Assembly: GCF_023016285.1 (NCBI RefSeq)
Contig: NZ_CP095413.1
Location: 1,798,001 to 1,862,000, forward strand
From: Muricauda sp. SCSIO 64092
Lineage (GTDB): Bacteria > Bacteroidota > Bacteroidia > Flavobacteriales > Flavobacteriaceae
Reading direction: 5' to 3'
DNA length: 64,000 bases
Below are positions 47,165 to 54,460 of this stretch, piece by piece. Every line of letters begins with the position of its first letter. Position 1 is the first letter of the stretch. The notes beneath the pieces are model-generated. The model did not search any database. It was not told the origin of the DNA and saw only the letters and a list, made by a program, of their open reading frames with translations. A program made the translations under genes and the position numbers.

Positions 47165-47530
47165 ATGAAACCCATCAACTTAAAAGAGAAACATGGCTTG
47201 TTTACCAAACAATGGCATCCACACCAAATTGCGGTGGTCGATGATATGCAGGTCATCCTGGCCAAAATCCAGGGTGAATTTGTTTGGCATTCCCATGAAA
47301 ATGAGGATGAACTTTTTCAGGTATTAAAGGGAACCCTATATATGAAATTCAGGGACCGGACCGAGGTCGTTAAAGAGGGGGAGTTGATCGTTGTCCCCAA
47401 AGGAGTGGAACACTGCCCTTCCACAAAGGATAATGAAGAAGTCCATCTATTGCTTTTTGAAAAACTGAGCACCGCACATACGGGCAATGTAGCACATGAA
47501 ATGACCCAAAACCATTACCCAAAAATATGA
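47165..47530 (+). CDS. Cupin-domain protein
   Basis: 121 residues. A single small beta-barrel with cupin motif 1 GEFVWHSHENEDELFQVLKG (metal ligands H, H and E) and motif 2 PKGVEHCPSTKDNEEV. It should bind a divalent metal; substrate or signalling role is unknown. Its stop overlaps the ATG of the dehydrogenase gene, so the two are likely functionally linked. Confidence 0.87.
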   Translation: MKPINLKEKHGLFTKQWHPHQIAVVDDMQVILAKIQGEFVWHSHENEDELFQVLKGTLYMKFRDRTEVVKEGELIVVPKGVEHCPSTKDNEEVHLLLFEKLSTAHTGNVAHEMTQNHYPKI

Positions 47531-48465
47531 AGGTCCTCCACTTAGATACCAATCATCCCCTACTTTTGGAGAAGTTGGCGGAGTTGGGATTCGAAAACCA
47601 TGAAGACTATACCTCTTCCAAAAAGGAAATTGAGGAGAAGATCCAGGAGTACGATGGTATTATCATTAGAAGTCGTTTCCCAATCGATCAACACTTTTTG
47701 GACAAAGCGAAAAACCTAAAATTTGTTGGAAGGGTCGGTGCCGGACTTGAAAATATTGATGTTCGTTATGCCAGGGAAAAGGATGTGTTTTTGGCCAATG
47801 CGCCAGAGGGAAACAGAAATGCCGTAGGAGAACATACCCTTGGAATGTTACTTTCCCTAATGAACAAAATGATTAAGGCCCACCGTGAGGTCCGAAAGGG
47901 AAAATGGGACCGTGAAGGAAACCGGGGAATGGAACTCAACGGAAAGACCGTTGGAATCATCGGTTATGGCAATATGGGAAAAGCTTTTGCCAAAAAGTTA
48001 CAGGGCTTTGATGTTGAAGTCATCTGCTATGACATTATTGGTGGTGTGGGTGATGAAAACGCCCGCCAGGTAGGGATATTGGAACTGCAGCAAAAATCGG
48101 ATGTGATCAGCCTGCACGTTCCCTTGACGGAATCCAGTAACGGGATGATAAATCGCGAGTTCATCAATGCCTTCCACAACCCTTTTTGGTTTTTGAACAC
48201 GGCCCGTGGAAAATGTGTGGTGACCAAGGACTTGGTGGAAGCCCTAAAATCGGGCAAGGTTCTTGGGGCCGGATTGGATGTTTTGGAATATGAAAAAAAG
48301 TCCTTTGACTTTGAGGATTGGTTCATGAACAAACCCAAACCTTTTAAATATCTGAGAAAAGCACCCAATGTCCTTTTAACCCCACATGTTGCCGGCTGGA
48401 CCGTGGAAAGTAAAGAAAAACTGGCCCAGACCATTGTGGACAAGATCAAGGCGAAATTTTGCTAA
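47527..48465 (+). CDS. D-2-hydroxyacid dehydrogenase (phosphoglycerate dehydrogenase-like)
   Basis: 312 residues. The D-isomer-specific 2-hydroxyacid dehydrogenase fold has RVGAGLENIDVRYA, NAD site VGIIGYGNMGKAFAKKL, catalytic Arg in NTARGKCV and catalytic His in LTPHVAGWT. It lacks the C-terminal ACT domain of long SerA forms. Substrate could be 3-phosphoglycerate, but this cannot be decided without comparison. In its second half an unusual insert precedes the His motif (EDWFMNKPKPFKYL). Confidence 0.87.
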   Translation: MKVLHLDTNHPLLLEKLAELGFENHEDYTSSKKEIEEKIQEYDGIIIRSRFPIDQHFLDKAKNLKFVGRVGAGLENIDVRYAREKDVFLANAPEGNRNAVGEHTLGMLLSLMNKMIKAHREVRKGKWDREGNRGMELNGKTVGIIGYGNMGKAFAKKLQGFDVEVICYDIIGGVGDENARQVGILELQQKSDVISLHVPLTESSNGMINREFINAFHNPFWFLNTARGKCVVTKDLVEALKSGKVLGAGLDVLEYEKKSFDFEDWFMNKPKPFKYLRKAPNVLLTPHVAGWTVESKEKLAQTIVDKIKAKFC

Positions 48466-48887
48466 ATTTAAAGGTGAAGAAGACCATTTTTGTCTTTTCG
48501 GCACTTATCATTTCCTTGCTTGTTCTATTTCAGTTGGGAAAGTATTCCTTTATTTCCGGGAATACGTCCATTGAAATCGTTATCTCCATAGTGGCCATTG
48601 TCTTCCTTGGAATTGGACTGTATATTAACCGGCGGAGAGCGCAGTCCGCCCCGGAACCCAATCACGTTGATTTCAAAAAAATCAAGACCCTTGGCATAAG
48701 TGATAGGGAATATGAGGTGCTCATAGAAATAGCCAAAGGGCTTTCCAATAGGGAAATTGGCAAAAAGCTTCATATTTCGGAAAGTACCATCAAGACGCAC
48801 GTATCCAATCTTTTGGTAAAACTCAATGCCAAACGGCGCACGCAGGCCATCCAAATAGCCAAAGAACTCTCCCTAATCCCCCAATAG
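48459..48887 (+). CDS. Membrane-anchored LuxR-type HTH protein
   Basis: 142 residues from TTG 48459, overlapping the dehydrogenase end by 7 bp (GTG 48474 is an alternative start). Two hydrophobic segments (about residues 8-27 and 35-56) are followed by a basic stretch (INRRRAQ) and a LuxR/GerE helix-turn-helix (about 75-137). The HTH carries LSNREIGKKLHISESTIKT and HVSNLLVKLNAKRRTQA. There is no receiver or sensory domain. The order of elements places the DNA-binding domain in the cytosol, tethered to the inner membrane. It is followed by a DUF4199 membrane protein, a neighbour I regard as typical in flavobacteria. Confidence 0.82.
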   Translation: MLNLKVKKTIFVFSALIISLLVLFQLGKYSFISGNTSIEIVISIVAIVFLGIGLYINRRRAQSAPEPNHVDFKKIKTLGISDREYEVLIEIAKGLSNREIGKKLHISESTIKTHVSNLLVKLNAKRRTQAIQIAKELSLIPQ

Positions 48888-48904
48888 GGGCATGGGTTCC
48901 GACC

Positions 48905-48928
48905 AAAGTACCAGCTTTTTGGTACTTT
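48905..48928. terminator. Hairpin after the LuxR-type gene
   Basis: AAAGTACC / GGTACTTT with an 8-base loop (AGCTTTTT), 18 bases past the stop codon. Confidence 0.55.
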
Positions 48929-48957
48929 AGTATGAATGGTTTTGGTCCAACCAACCC

Positions 48958-48965
48958 TACATTTG
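48958..48965 (+). promoter_or_regulatory. -7 box upstream of the DUF4199 gene
   Basis: TACATTTG fits TAnnTTTG and lies 24 bases before ATG 48989; a TTTG at 48941 is somewhat close for a -33 element. Confidence 0.4.
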
Positions 48966-48988
48966 AGTCCAATCAAAATGCAAATCCA

Positions 48989-49495
48989 ATGAAAAAAACA
49001 GTCCTTAGATATGGCCTTTATGGAGCGTTGACCATCACCATGCTATTTCTTGCCACCTGGTTCCTTTTAAAGGACAGTGATTTTGCTTCGGGCGAGGCCC
49101 TTGGCTATTTATCCATGATCGTATCCCTCTCATTTGTGTACTTCGGAATCAAAAGCTTTAGGGATAAGGAAAATTCAGGAAGGATCAGTTTTAAAAAGGC
49201 TTTGTTGATCGGTATCCTCATTAGTCTTATTACCGCGATAGGTTTTGGGATAATCGACACCATTTATGTGAAATACCTCAATCCAGATTTCACCCAAACG
49301 TATTACAACAATGCCATTGAGGAAATGAAGAATACATTACCCACCAACGAAGTTGAATTAAAACTACGGGAGTTGGAGTCGCAACGGGAACTTTTTTCGA
49401 ACAGCTATTTTCTTTTCGCCGTAATGAGTGGAACGGTTTTGGTCATTGGATTCATTATTTCATTGATTTCGGCGGTAATCCTACAACGTAAATAA
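48989..49495 (+). CDS. DUF4199 family membrane protein
   Basis: 168 residues from ATG 48989; the frame could extend to 48932 but that tail crosses the promoter box. Four hydrophobic segments (about residues 7-28, 38-55, 72-95, 140-165), with FYVKYLNPDF-like and NNAIEEMKNTL parts between helices 3 and 4, as in the DUF4199 family of Bacteroidota. Function unknown. It is followed 11 bp later by the DUF1801 gene. Confidence 0.8.
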   Translation: MKKTVLRYGLYGALTITMLFLATWFLLKDSDFASGEALGYLSMIVSLSFVYFGIKSFRDKENSGRISFKKALLIGILISLITAIGFGIIDTIYVKYLNPDFTQTYYNNAIEEMKNTLPTNEVELKLRELESQRELFSNSYFLFAVMSGTVLVIGFIISLISAVILQRK

Positions 49496-49506
49496 ACCAT
49501 GATATC

Positions 49507-49962
49507 ATGACCATAGATGCCAATACCGTTGAGGAATATATTGCAAAGGTGCCCAAAGAACGCACTGTGGCAATTTCCAAACTTCGGGACACCGTTAAAA
49601 ACAATTTGCCCAAAGGTTTTGAAGAGGGCATATCATATAAAATGATAGGGTATTTTGTCCCACATTCCATTTATCCGCAAGGGTATCATTGCGATCCAAA
49701 ATTGCCCTTGCCGTTCATCAATATTGCCTCCCAGAAGAATTTTGTGGCCCTTTACCATTCCGGTATCTACGCCAATAAAAGTCTGCTGGACTGGTTTGTT
49801 GGGGAATATCCCAAGTATGTGAAGACCAAATTGGATATGGGGAAAAGTTGCATCCGATTTAAAAAAGTGGAAAACATCCCCTATCCATTGATCGCGGAAC
49901 TATGTCAAAAAATGACCGTGGAAGATTGGATCACACTGTATGAAAAAAACACAAAAAGATGA
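49507..49962 (+). CDS. DUF1801 domain protein
   Basis: 151 residues. The sequence shows the YdhG/DUF1801 layout: TVEEYIAKVPKERTVAISKL, EEGISYKMIGYF and NFVALYHSGIYANKS, then a helical C-terminus. The family has an alpha/beta fold and no proven activity. Its TGA overlaps the ATG of the next gene by 4 bases. Confidence 0.83.
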   Translation: MTIDANTVEEYIAKVPKERTVAISKLRDTVKNNLPKGFEEGISYKMIGYFVPHSIYPQGYHCDPKLPLPFINIASQKNFVALYHSGIYANKSLLDWFVGEYPKYVKTKLDMGKSCIRFKKVENIPYPLIAELCQKMTVEDWITLYEKNTKR

Positions 49963-50351
49963 AAAAAAGAGTAACAGGCCTGGGAGGATTCTTTTTTAAA
50001 ACCAAGAATCCAGATGAAATTAAAAGTTGGTACAAGACCCATTTGGGAATCCCCACGGATCAATACGGATGGACATTCTGGTGGAAAGACCAGGACGGAA
50101 ACGATTGTTCAACACAATGGAGTCCCTTTAAGGAAAATACCAGCTATTTTCAGCCCAGTGAAAAACAGTTCATGATGAACTTCCGGGTGGAAAATCTAAA
50201 AGCGCTTTTGGAGGTTCTAAAAGAGGAAGGCGTAACCGTTGTTGGTGAAATGGAAGAATACGATTATGGCAAATTTGGATGGATATTGGACCCCGAGGGT
50301 AATAAAATAGAACTTTGGGAACCTGTGGACAAAGCTTTCCTGGACCAATAG
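49959..50351 (+). CDS. VOC/glyoxalase-family protein
   Basis: 130 residues. Two beta-alpha-beta-beta-beta modules of the vicinal oxygen chelate fold: VTGLGGFFFKTKNPDEIKSWY at the start, FMMNFRVENLKALLEVLKEEG in the middle and the typical ending FGWILDPEGNKIELWEP. A Glu in the final motif can be a metal ligand. Substrate unknown. Coupled to the DUF1801 gene. Confidence 0.87.
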   Translation: MKKRVTGLGGFFFKTKNPDEIKSWYKTHLGIPTDQYGWTFWWKDQDGNDCSTQWSPFKENTSYFQPSEKQFMMNFRVENLKALLEVLKEEGVTVVGEMEEYDYGKFGWILDPEGNKIELWEPVDKAFLDQ

Positions 50352-50393
50352 GACCAATGCCTTCAAATACGTAGTGCATTGCGCCCCATTTTG

Positions 50394-50401
50394 TAATTTT
50401 G
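50394..50401 (+). promoter_or_regulatory. -7 box upstream of the U32-family gene
   Basis: TAATTTTG fits TAnnTTTG and lies 20 bases before ATG 50421. Confidence 0.45.
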
Positions 50402-50420
50402 CCCCACTGGAAATCTGGGC

Positions 50421-51665
50421 ATGACAACAACGGGAAAAATAGAGCTTATGGCCCCGGCGGGCAATTTTGAGTCACTTCAGGCCGCTTTGGACAATGGGGC
50501 GGATTCTGTCTATTTTGGTGTGGAACAACTCAATATGCGGGCGCGGTCCAATATCAACTTTGGGCTTAACGATCTGCAGGAGGTGGCAGAACGGTGCAGG
50601 GCCAAAAAAGTACGTACCTACCTTACCTTGAACACTATTATTTATGACCATGACCTATCGCTCATAAAGACCCTCCTCAATGCGGCCAAAGCCGCACAGA
50701 TCACTGCGGTAATCGCTATGGACCAGGCCGTTATTGCGTATGCACGCCAAATTGGGATGGAAGTCCACATCTCAACACAAATCAATATCACCAATATAGA
50801 AACGGTGAAATTTTACGCCCTGTTTGCGGACACCATGGTATTGAGCAGGGAGCTAAGCCTGCGGCAAATCCAAAAAATCACCGATCGGATTGAAAAGGAA
50901 AATGTTAGGGGGCCTTCAGGTAATTTGGTGGAAATTGAAATCTTTGGACATGGGGCACTCTGCATGGCGGTCTCAGGAAAATGTTACCTGAGCCTGCACT
51001 CCCACAATTCTTCGGCCAATAGGGGGGCATGCAAGCAAAACTGCCGGAAGAAGTATACGGTTATCGATCAGGATACCGGTTTCGAGATAGCATTGGATAA
51101 CGAATACATGATGTCTCCCAAGGATCTCTGTACATTGGATTTTTTGGATCAGGTGATAGCTGCCGGTGCCAAGGTTCTCAAAATTGAAGGGCGTGGGCGT
51201 GCGCCCGAATATGTGGCCAAAGTCATAAAAACTTATAGAGAGGCCATCGATGCCCACTATAAAGGAACCTATGACCCGGTTAAGGTGGCCCATTGGATGG
51301 AAGAGCTCAAAAAAGTATACAACCGGGGCTTTTGGAGCGGTTATTACCTAGGACAGAAATTGGGGGAATGGAGCAATGTGGATGGTTCCAAGGCTACCCA
51401 AAAAAAGGTCTATTTGGGCAAAGGACAGCATTATTTTCCCAAAGCAAAAATCGGGGAGTTCAAAATAGAGGCCTATGACCTGAACATTGGCGACACCGTA
51501 TTGATCACCGGCCCTACTACGGGTGCCAAGGAATTTGTACTCACCCAAATGTTGGTCAATGACGAAAAAAAGGAAAAGGCGACCAAGAACGATTCCTGCA
51601 CCATTCCTTTGGACTTCCGCATAAGGCCATCGGACAAACTGTATAAAATTGTAAAGAATCCCTGA
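50421..51665 (+). CDS. U32 peptidase-family protein (TrhP/YegQ-like)
   Basis: 414 residues. The fold starts with ELMAPAGNFESLQAALDNGA and VYFGVEQLNMRARS, as in the U32 family. The family cysteines are present: GKCYLSLHSHNS, GACKQNCRKKY and SPKDLCTLDFL, followed by KIEGRGRAPEYV. Although named as peptidases, the best studied members (TrhP, RlhA, UbiU/V) are Fe-S proteins that hydroxylate tRNA, rRNA or ubiquinone precursors. The length and order here are closest to the TrhP branch, which makes 5-hydroxyuridine in tRNA. TGATG overlap with a ferredoxin gene supports a redox role. Confidence 0.87.
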   Translation: MTTTGKIELMAPAGNFESLQAALDNGADSVYFGVEQLNMRARSNINFGLNDLQEVAERCRAKKVRTYLTLNTIIYDHDLSLIKTLLNAAKAAQITAVIAMDQAVIAYARQIGMEVHISTQINITNIETVKFYALFADTMVLSRELSLRQIQKITDRIEKENVRGPSGNLVEIEIFGHGALCMAVSGKCYLSLHSHNSSANRGACKQNCRKKYTVIDQDTGFEIALDNEYMMSPKDLCTLDFLDQVIAAGAKVLKIEGRGRAPEYVAKVIKTYREAIDAHYKGTYDPVKVAHWMEELKKVYNRGFWSGYYLGQKLGEWSNVDGSKATQKKVYLGKGQHYFPKAKIGEFKIEAYDLNIGDTVLITGPTTGAKEFVLTQMLVNDEKKEKATKNDSCTIPLDFRIRPSDKLYKIVKNP

Positions 51666-51895
51666 TGGTAGTGGTCACCCTACAGCGTAAAAAGTGTATT
51701 GGCTGCAACTACTGCGTGGAGTTGGCGCCAGCGTTTTTTCAAATGGCGCGCAATGATGGCAAGAGTGTTTTATTGCATTCGGTGGAGAAAAAGGGGTTCC
51801 ATACCTTCAAATCCACTGATGACGCCAGCTACGCCCCATGTAAGGAAGCCCAAAAAGCTTGTCCGGTAAAAATTATCAGCACTAAATTGGTTTGA
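51665..51895 (+). CDS. Small ferredoxin
   Basis: 76 residues. A CxxCxxC cluster motif near the start (KKCIGCNYCVELAP) and a distal KACPVKI give four Cys for one [4Fe-4S] cluster; one further Cys (APCKEAQ) could take part in a second incomplete site. The start ATG overlaps the U32 gene stop (TGATG), so it is likely the electron donor of that enzyme. Its TGA stop codon is the left target duplication of the miniature element that follows. Confidence 0.88.
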   Translation: MVVVTLQRKKCIGCNYCVELAPAFFQMARNDGKSVLLHSVEKKGFHTFKSTDDASYAPCKEAQKACPVKIISTKLV

Positions 51896-52108
51896 GAGCC
51901 TGTTTGGGAATTTGTGATTGGAATTGTTATAGGCCATTTTTGGTGCGGAACGAGGCAAAATTTTAGTCCATAGCCATAGTTATGGACTAAAATTTTAACA
52001 GGACCGAAAGAAAAGGCCAACGGTTTGGCCTTTGAAAGAGGGGCCAGATGGTGCCCTGGCCGCAAAAAGGGACATAAGAAAACAATTGAAAAATTCCCAA
52101 ACAGGCTC
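51896..52108 (+). repeat. Miniature inverted-repeat element with TGA target duplication
   Basis: 213 bp. Perfect 18-bp terminal inverted repeats (GAGCCTGTTTGGGAATTT at 51896-51913 and its complement at 52091-52108). TGA flanks both sides (51893-51895 and 52109-52111). Inside, 16-bp arms (51957-51972 / 51981-51996, around AAAATTTTAGTCCATA) form a strong hairpin. There is no open frame of note. The termini and 3-bp TNA duplication resemble IS5-family (IS1031-type) elements, which suggests mobilisation by such a transposase; that family link is from memory and untested. Confidence 0.82.
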
Positions 52109-52191
52109 TGAGTAAAACACTGATGGACAATTCATTGGAGTATCAAAAAAATTGCTACATTTAACATTGTTCAACCCACATAAAAAAAACC

Positions 52192-52626
52192 ATGTCTGAA
52201 GAAAAAAAAGATTTAGGAGATAAGGCCGAAGAAGCTTTTGACAAAGCAAAGGAAGCCGCCAAGGACGCTGCTGCAGATGCCAAAGAAGCAGCCAGTGATT
52301 TCGCGGATGAAGCCAAGAAAACCGCCAATGAATTCTCAGAGGGACTTAAAAATGCCAGCGGGGACAACAAGAAAATCCTGGCAGGTATTCTCGGAATTAT
52401 TGTAGGTTCGCTAGGCATCCACAAATTCATTTTAGGGTATCAAAAAGAAGGTTTCATCCTGTTGGGCATAACCGTTGTCGGGATGGTACTAACATGCGTT
52501 GGAGTAGGTGTATTTTTAGTTTGGGCAACAGGCCTCGTTGGGCTTATTGAAGGAATTATTTATTTGACCAAGTCAGATGAAGAGTTTTACAACACCTATC
52601 AAGTGGGCAAAAAACCTTGGTTCTAG
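52192..52626 (+). CDS. TM2-domain protein with Ala/Lys/Asp/Glu-rich amphipathic N-terminus
   Basis: 144 residues. Residues 1-55 are a highly charged Ala-rich helix (KAKEAAKDAAADAKEAASDF) resembling late-embryogenesis or coiled-coil sequence. Residues 60-125 form a TM2 domain: two hydrophobic helices with the conserved GSLGIHKFILGYQKEG motif (usually DRFY, here IHKF) between them. A short charged tail follows. TM2 proteins are small membrane proteins of unknown function. It has its own terminator. Confidence 0.87.
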   Translation: MSEEKKDLGDKAEEAFDKAKEAAKDAAADAKEAASDFADEAKKTANEFSEGLKNASGDNKKILAGILGIIVGSLGIHKFILGYQKEGFILLGITVVGMVLTCVGVGVFLVWATGLVGLIEGIIYLTKSDEEFYNTYQVGKKPWF

Positions 52627-52631
52627 ACTCC

Positions 52632-52662
52632 AAAGGTCAGAAAAATGCTTCTGACCTTTTTT
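52632..52662 (+). terminator. Rho-independent terminator after TM2 gene
   Basis: AAAGGTCAG / CTGACCTTT around an 11-base loop, with T-run, 6 bases past the stop. Confidence 0.8.
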
Positions 52663-52681
52663 ATTTCAATATATCATCGTA

Positions 52682-52693
52682 ATATTGCAATAT
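52682..52693 (+). promoter_or_regulatory. Probable ArsR operator
   Basis: A perfect 12-bp palindrome ATATTGCAATAT, with ATATCATCGT before and ATCATTTT after, 13-24 bases upstream of arsR ATG. Its position and AT-rich dyad are those of a SmtB/ArsR autoregulatory site. Confidence 0.6.
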
Positions 52694-52705
52694 CATTTTA
52701 AATAA

Positions 52706-53029
52706 ATGGGGGCAACAAAAACACATATCTTTTCCACTCGCCATAACGAACTGGCACAGGCCGCCAAAGTCATGGCCCATCCCGCGAGGATAGCCATCCT
52801 GGAATTTATAAGCAAACAGGATAGTTGTATCTGTACGGATTTGGTGGATGAGATTGGTCTTGCGCAGCCCACTATTTCCCAACACCTAAATGAAATCAAA
52901 AAAATTGGGTTATTAAAGGGAACCTTTGAAGGTAAGAACCTTTGTTATTGTATCGATCAGGAAAAATGGTTGGAACTGCAGCAGTTTTTCAACTCATTTT
53001 TCTCTAGTATTAATCAAAATTGCTGTTAA
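52706..53029 (+). CDS. arsR: ArsR/SmtB-family repressor
   Basis: 107 residues. A winged helix with ELAQAAKVMAHPARIAILEF at the start and recognition region IGLAQPTISQHLNEIKKIG. Cys residues in helix 3 (DSCICTDLV) match the arsenite-binding ELCVCDL-type site, and a CC pair ends the protein (QNCC). Binding of As(III) would release it from the palindrome just upstream. First gene of a four-gene operon with arsC, which supports an arsenic signal over other metals. Confidence 0.9.
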   Translation: MGATKTHIFSTRHNELAQAAKVMAHPARIAILEFISKQDSCICTDLVDEIGLAQPTISQHLNEIKKIGLLKGTFEGKNLCYCIDQEKWLELQQFFNSFFSSINQNCC

Positions 53030-53031
53030 TC

Positions 53032-53520
53032 ATGCAAACAAAAGAATTATTGGAGACACTAAAATCCCATCAGAACAAATCACTATTATTTGAATACCGG
53101 CAAGGAGAATTCGTAAAGGCCAATTACCATATTACCGAGATTAAAAATACGATTGTGGACGCCGTTGATTGTGGTGCCAATACGGACTATTGGAAGGAAA
53201 CCGTAATACAGCTTTATGAAAGTCCGGTAGAAAAGGATAAAAAGGAATTCATGACCGCGCGTAAGGCACTGTCCATCCTAAATCGGGTGGACAAGATCAA
53301 ACCAATGGCAAGGGAAGCGGAAGTAAAGTTTGAATATAGTAACGATAACTTTCACACAGCACAACTTTTTGTTAATGACCTGTTGTGGAACGCTAACGAA
53401 TTAGTTATTAAACTTGCGGTAGAAAAAACCGATTGTAAGGCCAAGGAAACCTGTGGTATTCCTGAAGAGGTTGTTTCGGATGCTGCCGTTTCCTGTGTAC
53501 CCGGCAGCGGATGTTGTTAA
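53032..53520 (+). CDS. DUF6428 family protein of the ars operon, Cys-rich tail
   Basis: 162 residues from ATG 53032, 2 bp after arsR; the frame start at 53020 overlaps arsR. I know this family (DUF6428) from its place between arsR and arsC-like genes in flavobacteria; it has no tested function. The body is alpha/beta (LLFEYRQGEFVKANYHITE). The C-terminus carries several Cys (DCKAKETCG ... VSCVPGSGCC), a plausible thiol site for As(III) or Cu. Its stop is followed at once by the GNAT gene. Confidence 0.78.
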   Translation: MQTKELLETLKSHQNKSLLFEYRQGEFVKANYHITEIKNTIVDAVDCGANTDYWKETVIQLYESPVEKDKKEFMTARKALSILNRVDKIKPMAREAEVKFEYSNDNFHTAQLFVNDLLWNANELVIKLAVEKTDCKAKETCGIPEEVVSDAAVSCVPGSGCC

Positions 53521-53529
53521 GTGCCTCCT

Positions 53530-54024
53530 ATGGTGATTAGAGATATGACCCAAAGCGATTGGAGCGATGTAGCTCGAATCTATACTGAAGGCATCGCCAC
53601 GGGATATGCCACTTTTGAGACCAATGTTCCCCAGTATGGGGATTGGGACAAGGCCCATATAAAACTGTGCCGCCTAATTGCCGAAGAAGATGGTTCCATC
53701 CAGGGCTGGGCAGCCCTTTCACCCGTTAGTAGTCGTTGTGTCTATGGAGGGGTTGCCGAAATCAGTATTTATATCGGTGAAAACGCACGGGGCAAGGGCG
53801 TTGGGAAAGTACTATTGGCGCGACTTATTGAAGAAAGTGAGCAAGCAGGGTATTGGACCCTACAATCCGGGATTTTTCCCGAAAACAAAGCAAGTATCAA
53901 ATTGCACGAACGGCTTGGTTTCCGATTTTTGGGCAAAAGGGAATCCATAGGGAAGACCAATGACGGGATTTGGAAGGACAATTTGCTTTTTGAAAGACGA
54001 AGTAAAAAAGTTGGAATAGATTAA
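53530..54024 (+). CDS. GNAT acetyltransferase of the ars operon (ArsN/PAT-like)
   Basis: 164 residues from ATG 53530 (GTG 53521 directly after the previous stop is also in frame). Acetyl-CoA binding motif ENARGKGVGKVLLARLI with flanking strands AEISIYIG and YWTLQSGIFPENKASIKLH, then LGFRFLGKRESIG. The pattern TEGIATGYATFET and the ending match the phosphinothricin/arsinothricin acetyltransferase branch (PAT/ArsN1). Presence in an ars operon favours ArsN-type detoxification of an organoarsenical; without a search, L-phosphinothricin or amino-acid substrates remain possible. Confidence 0.85.
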   Translation: MVIRDMTQSDWSDVARIYTEGIATGYATFETNVPQYGDWDKAHIKLCRLIAEEDGSIQGWAALSPVSSRCVYGGVAEISIYIGENARGKGVGKVLLARLIEESEQAGYWTLQSGIFPENKASIKLHERLGFRFLGKRESIGKTNDGIWKDNLLFERRSKKVGID

Positions 54025-54037
54025 AGAACGTTCAGTT

Positions 54038-54460
54038 ATGAAAAATGTATTGGTATTGTGTACGGGAAATTCCTGTCGCAGTCAGATGGCACACGGGTAC
54101 TTAAATTACTACCAAAGTGAATTGGCAACGGTGTATAGTGCGGGTATTGAGACGCATGGATTAAATCCAGGTGCCGTTTCCATTATGAAGGAAGATGGTG
54201 TGGATATTTCCCATCATACCTCCAACCACGTGGATGAATATGAGGGTATGGAATGGGATTATATCATTACCGTTTGTGACCATGCCAAGGAAAACTGTCC
54301 ATTTATTCCCGCCAAAAATGCCCAGCGTTTGCATCATAACTTTAAGGACCCTTCCAAGGTGGAGGGGACCAGTGAGGAGAAGCATCGCGCTTTTTTGGAA
54401 ACCCGGAACCACATAAAAGAGTTTTGCGAGACTTTTGTTAAAGAGGAATTGGTGAATTAA
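54038..54460 (+). CDS. arsC: Arsenate reductase, low-molecular-weight phosphatase type
   Basis: 140 residues. The P-loop VLVLCTGNSCRSQMAHG (C-x5-R) is that of the LMW-PTP fold. Two further Cys (ITVCDHAKENCPF) provide the shuttle disulfide of the thioredoxin-linked ArsC class. Reduces arsenate to arsenite in the cytosol. It is the last gene of the operon, and no arsenite exporter (ArsB or Acr3) is found in the window. It ends 4 bp inside the end of the convergent acyltransferase gene. Confidence 0.93.
   Translation: MKNVLVLCTGNSCRSQMAHGYLNYYQSELATVYSAGIETHGLNPGAVSIMKEDGVDISHHTSNHVDEYEGMEWDYIITVCDHAKENCPFIPAKNAQRLHHNFKDPSKVEGTSEEKHRAFLETRNHIKEFCETFVKEELVN

Noticed and set aside
51896..52108. 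The repeat as a small RNA gene or riboswitch
   Set aside because: Terminal inverted repeats and matching TGA flanks explain it better as a mobile element.
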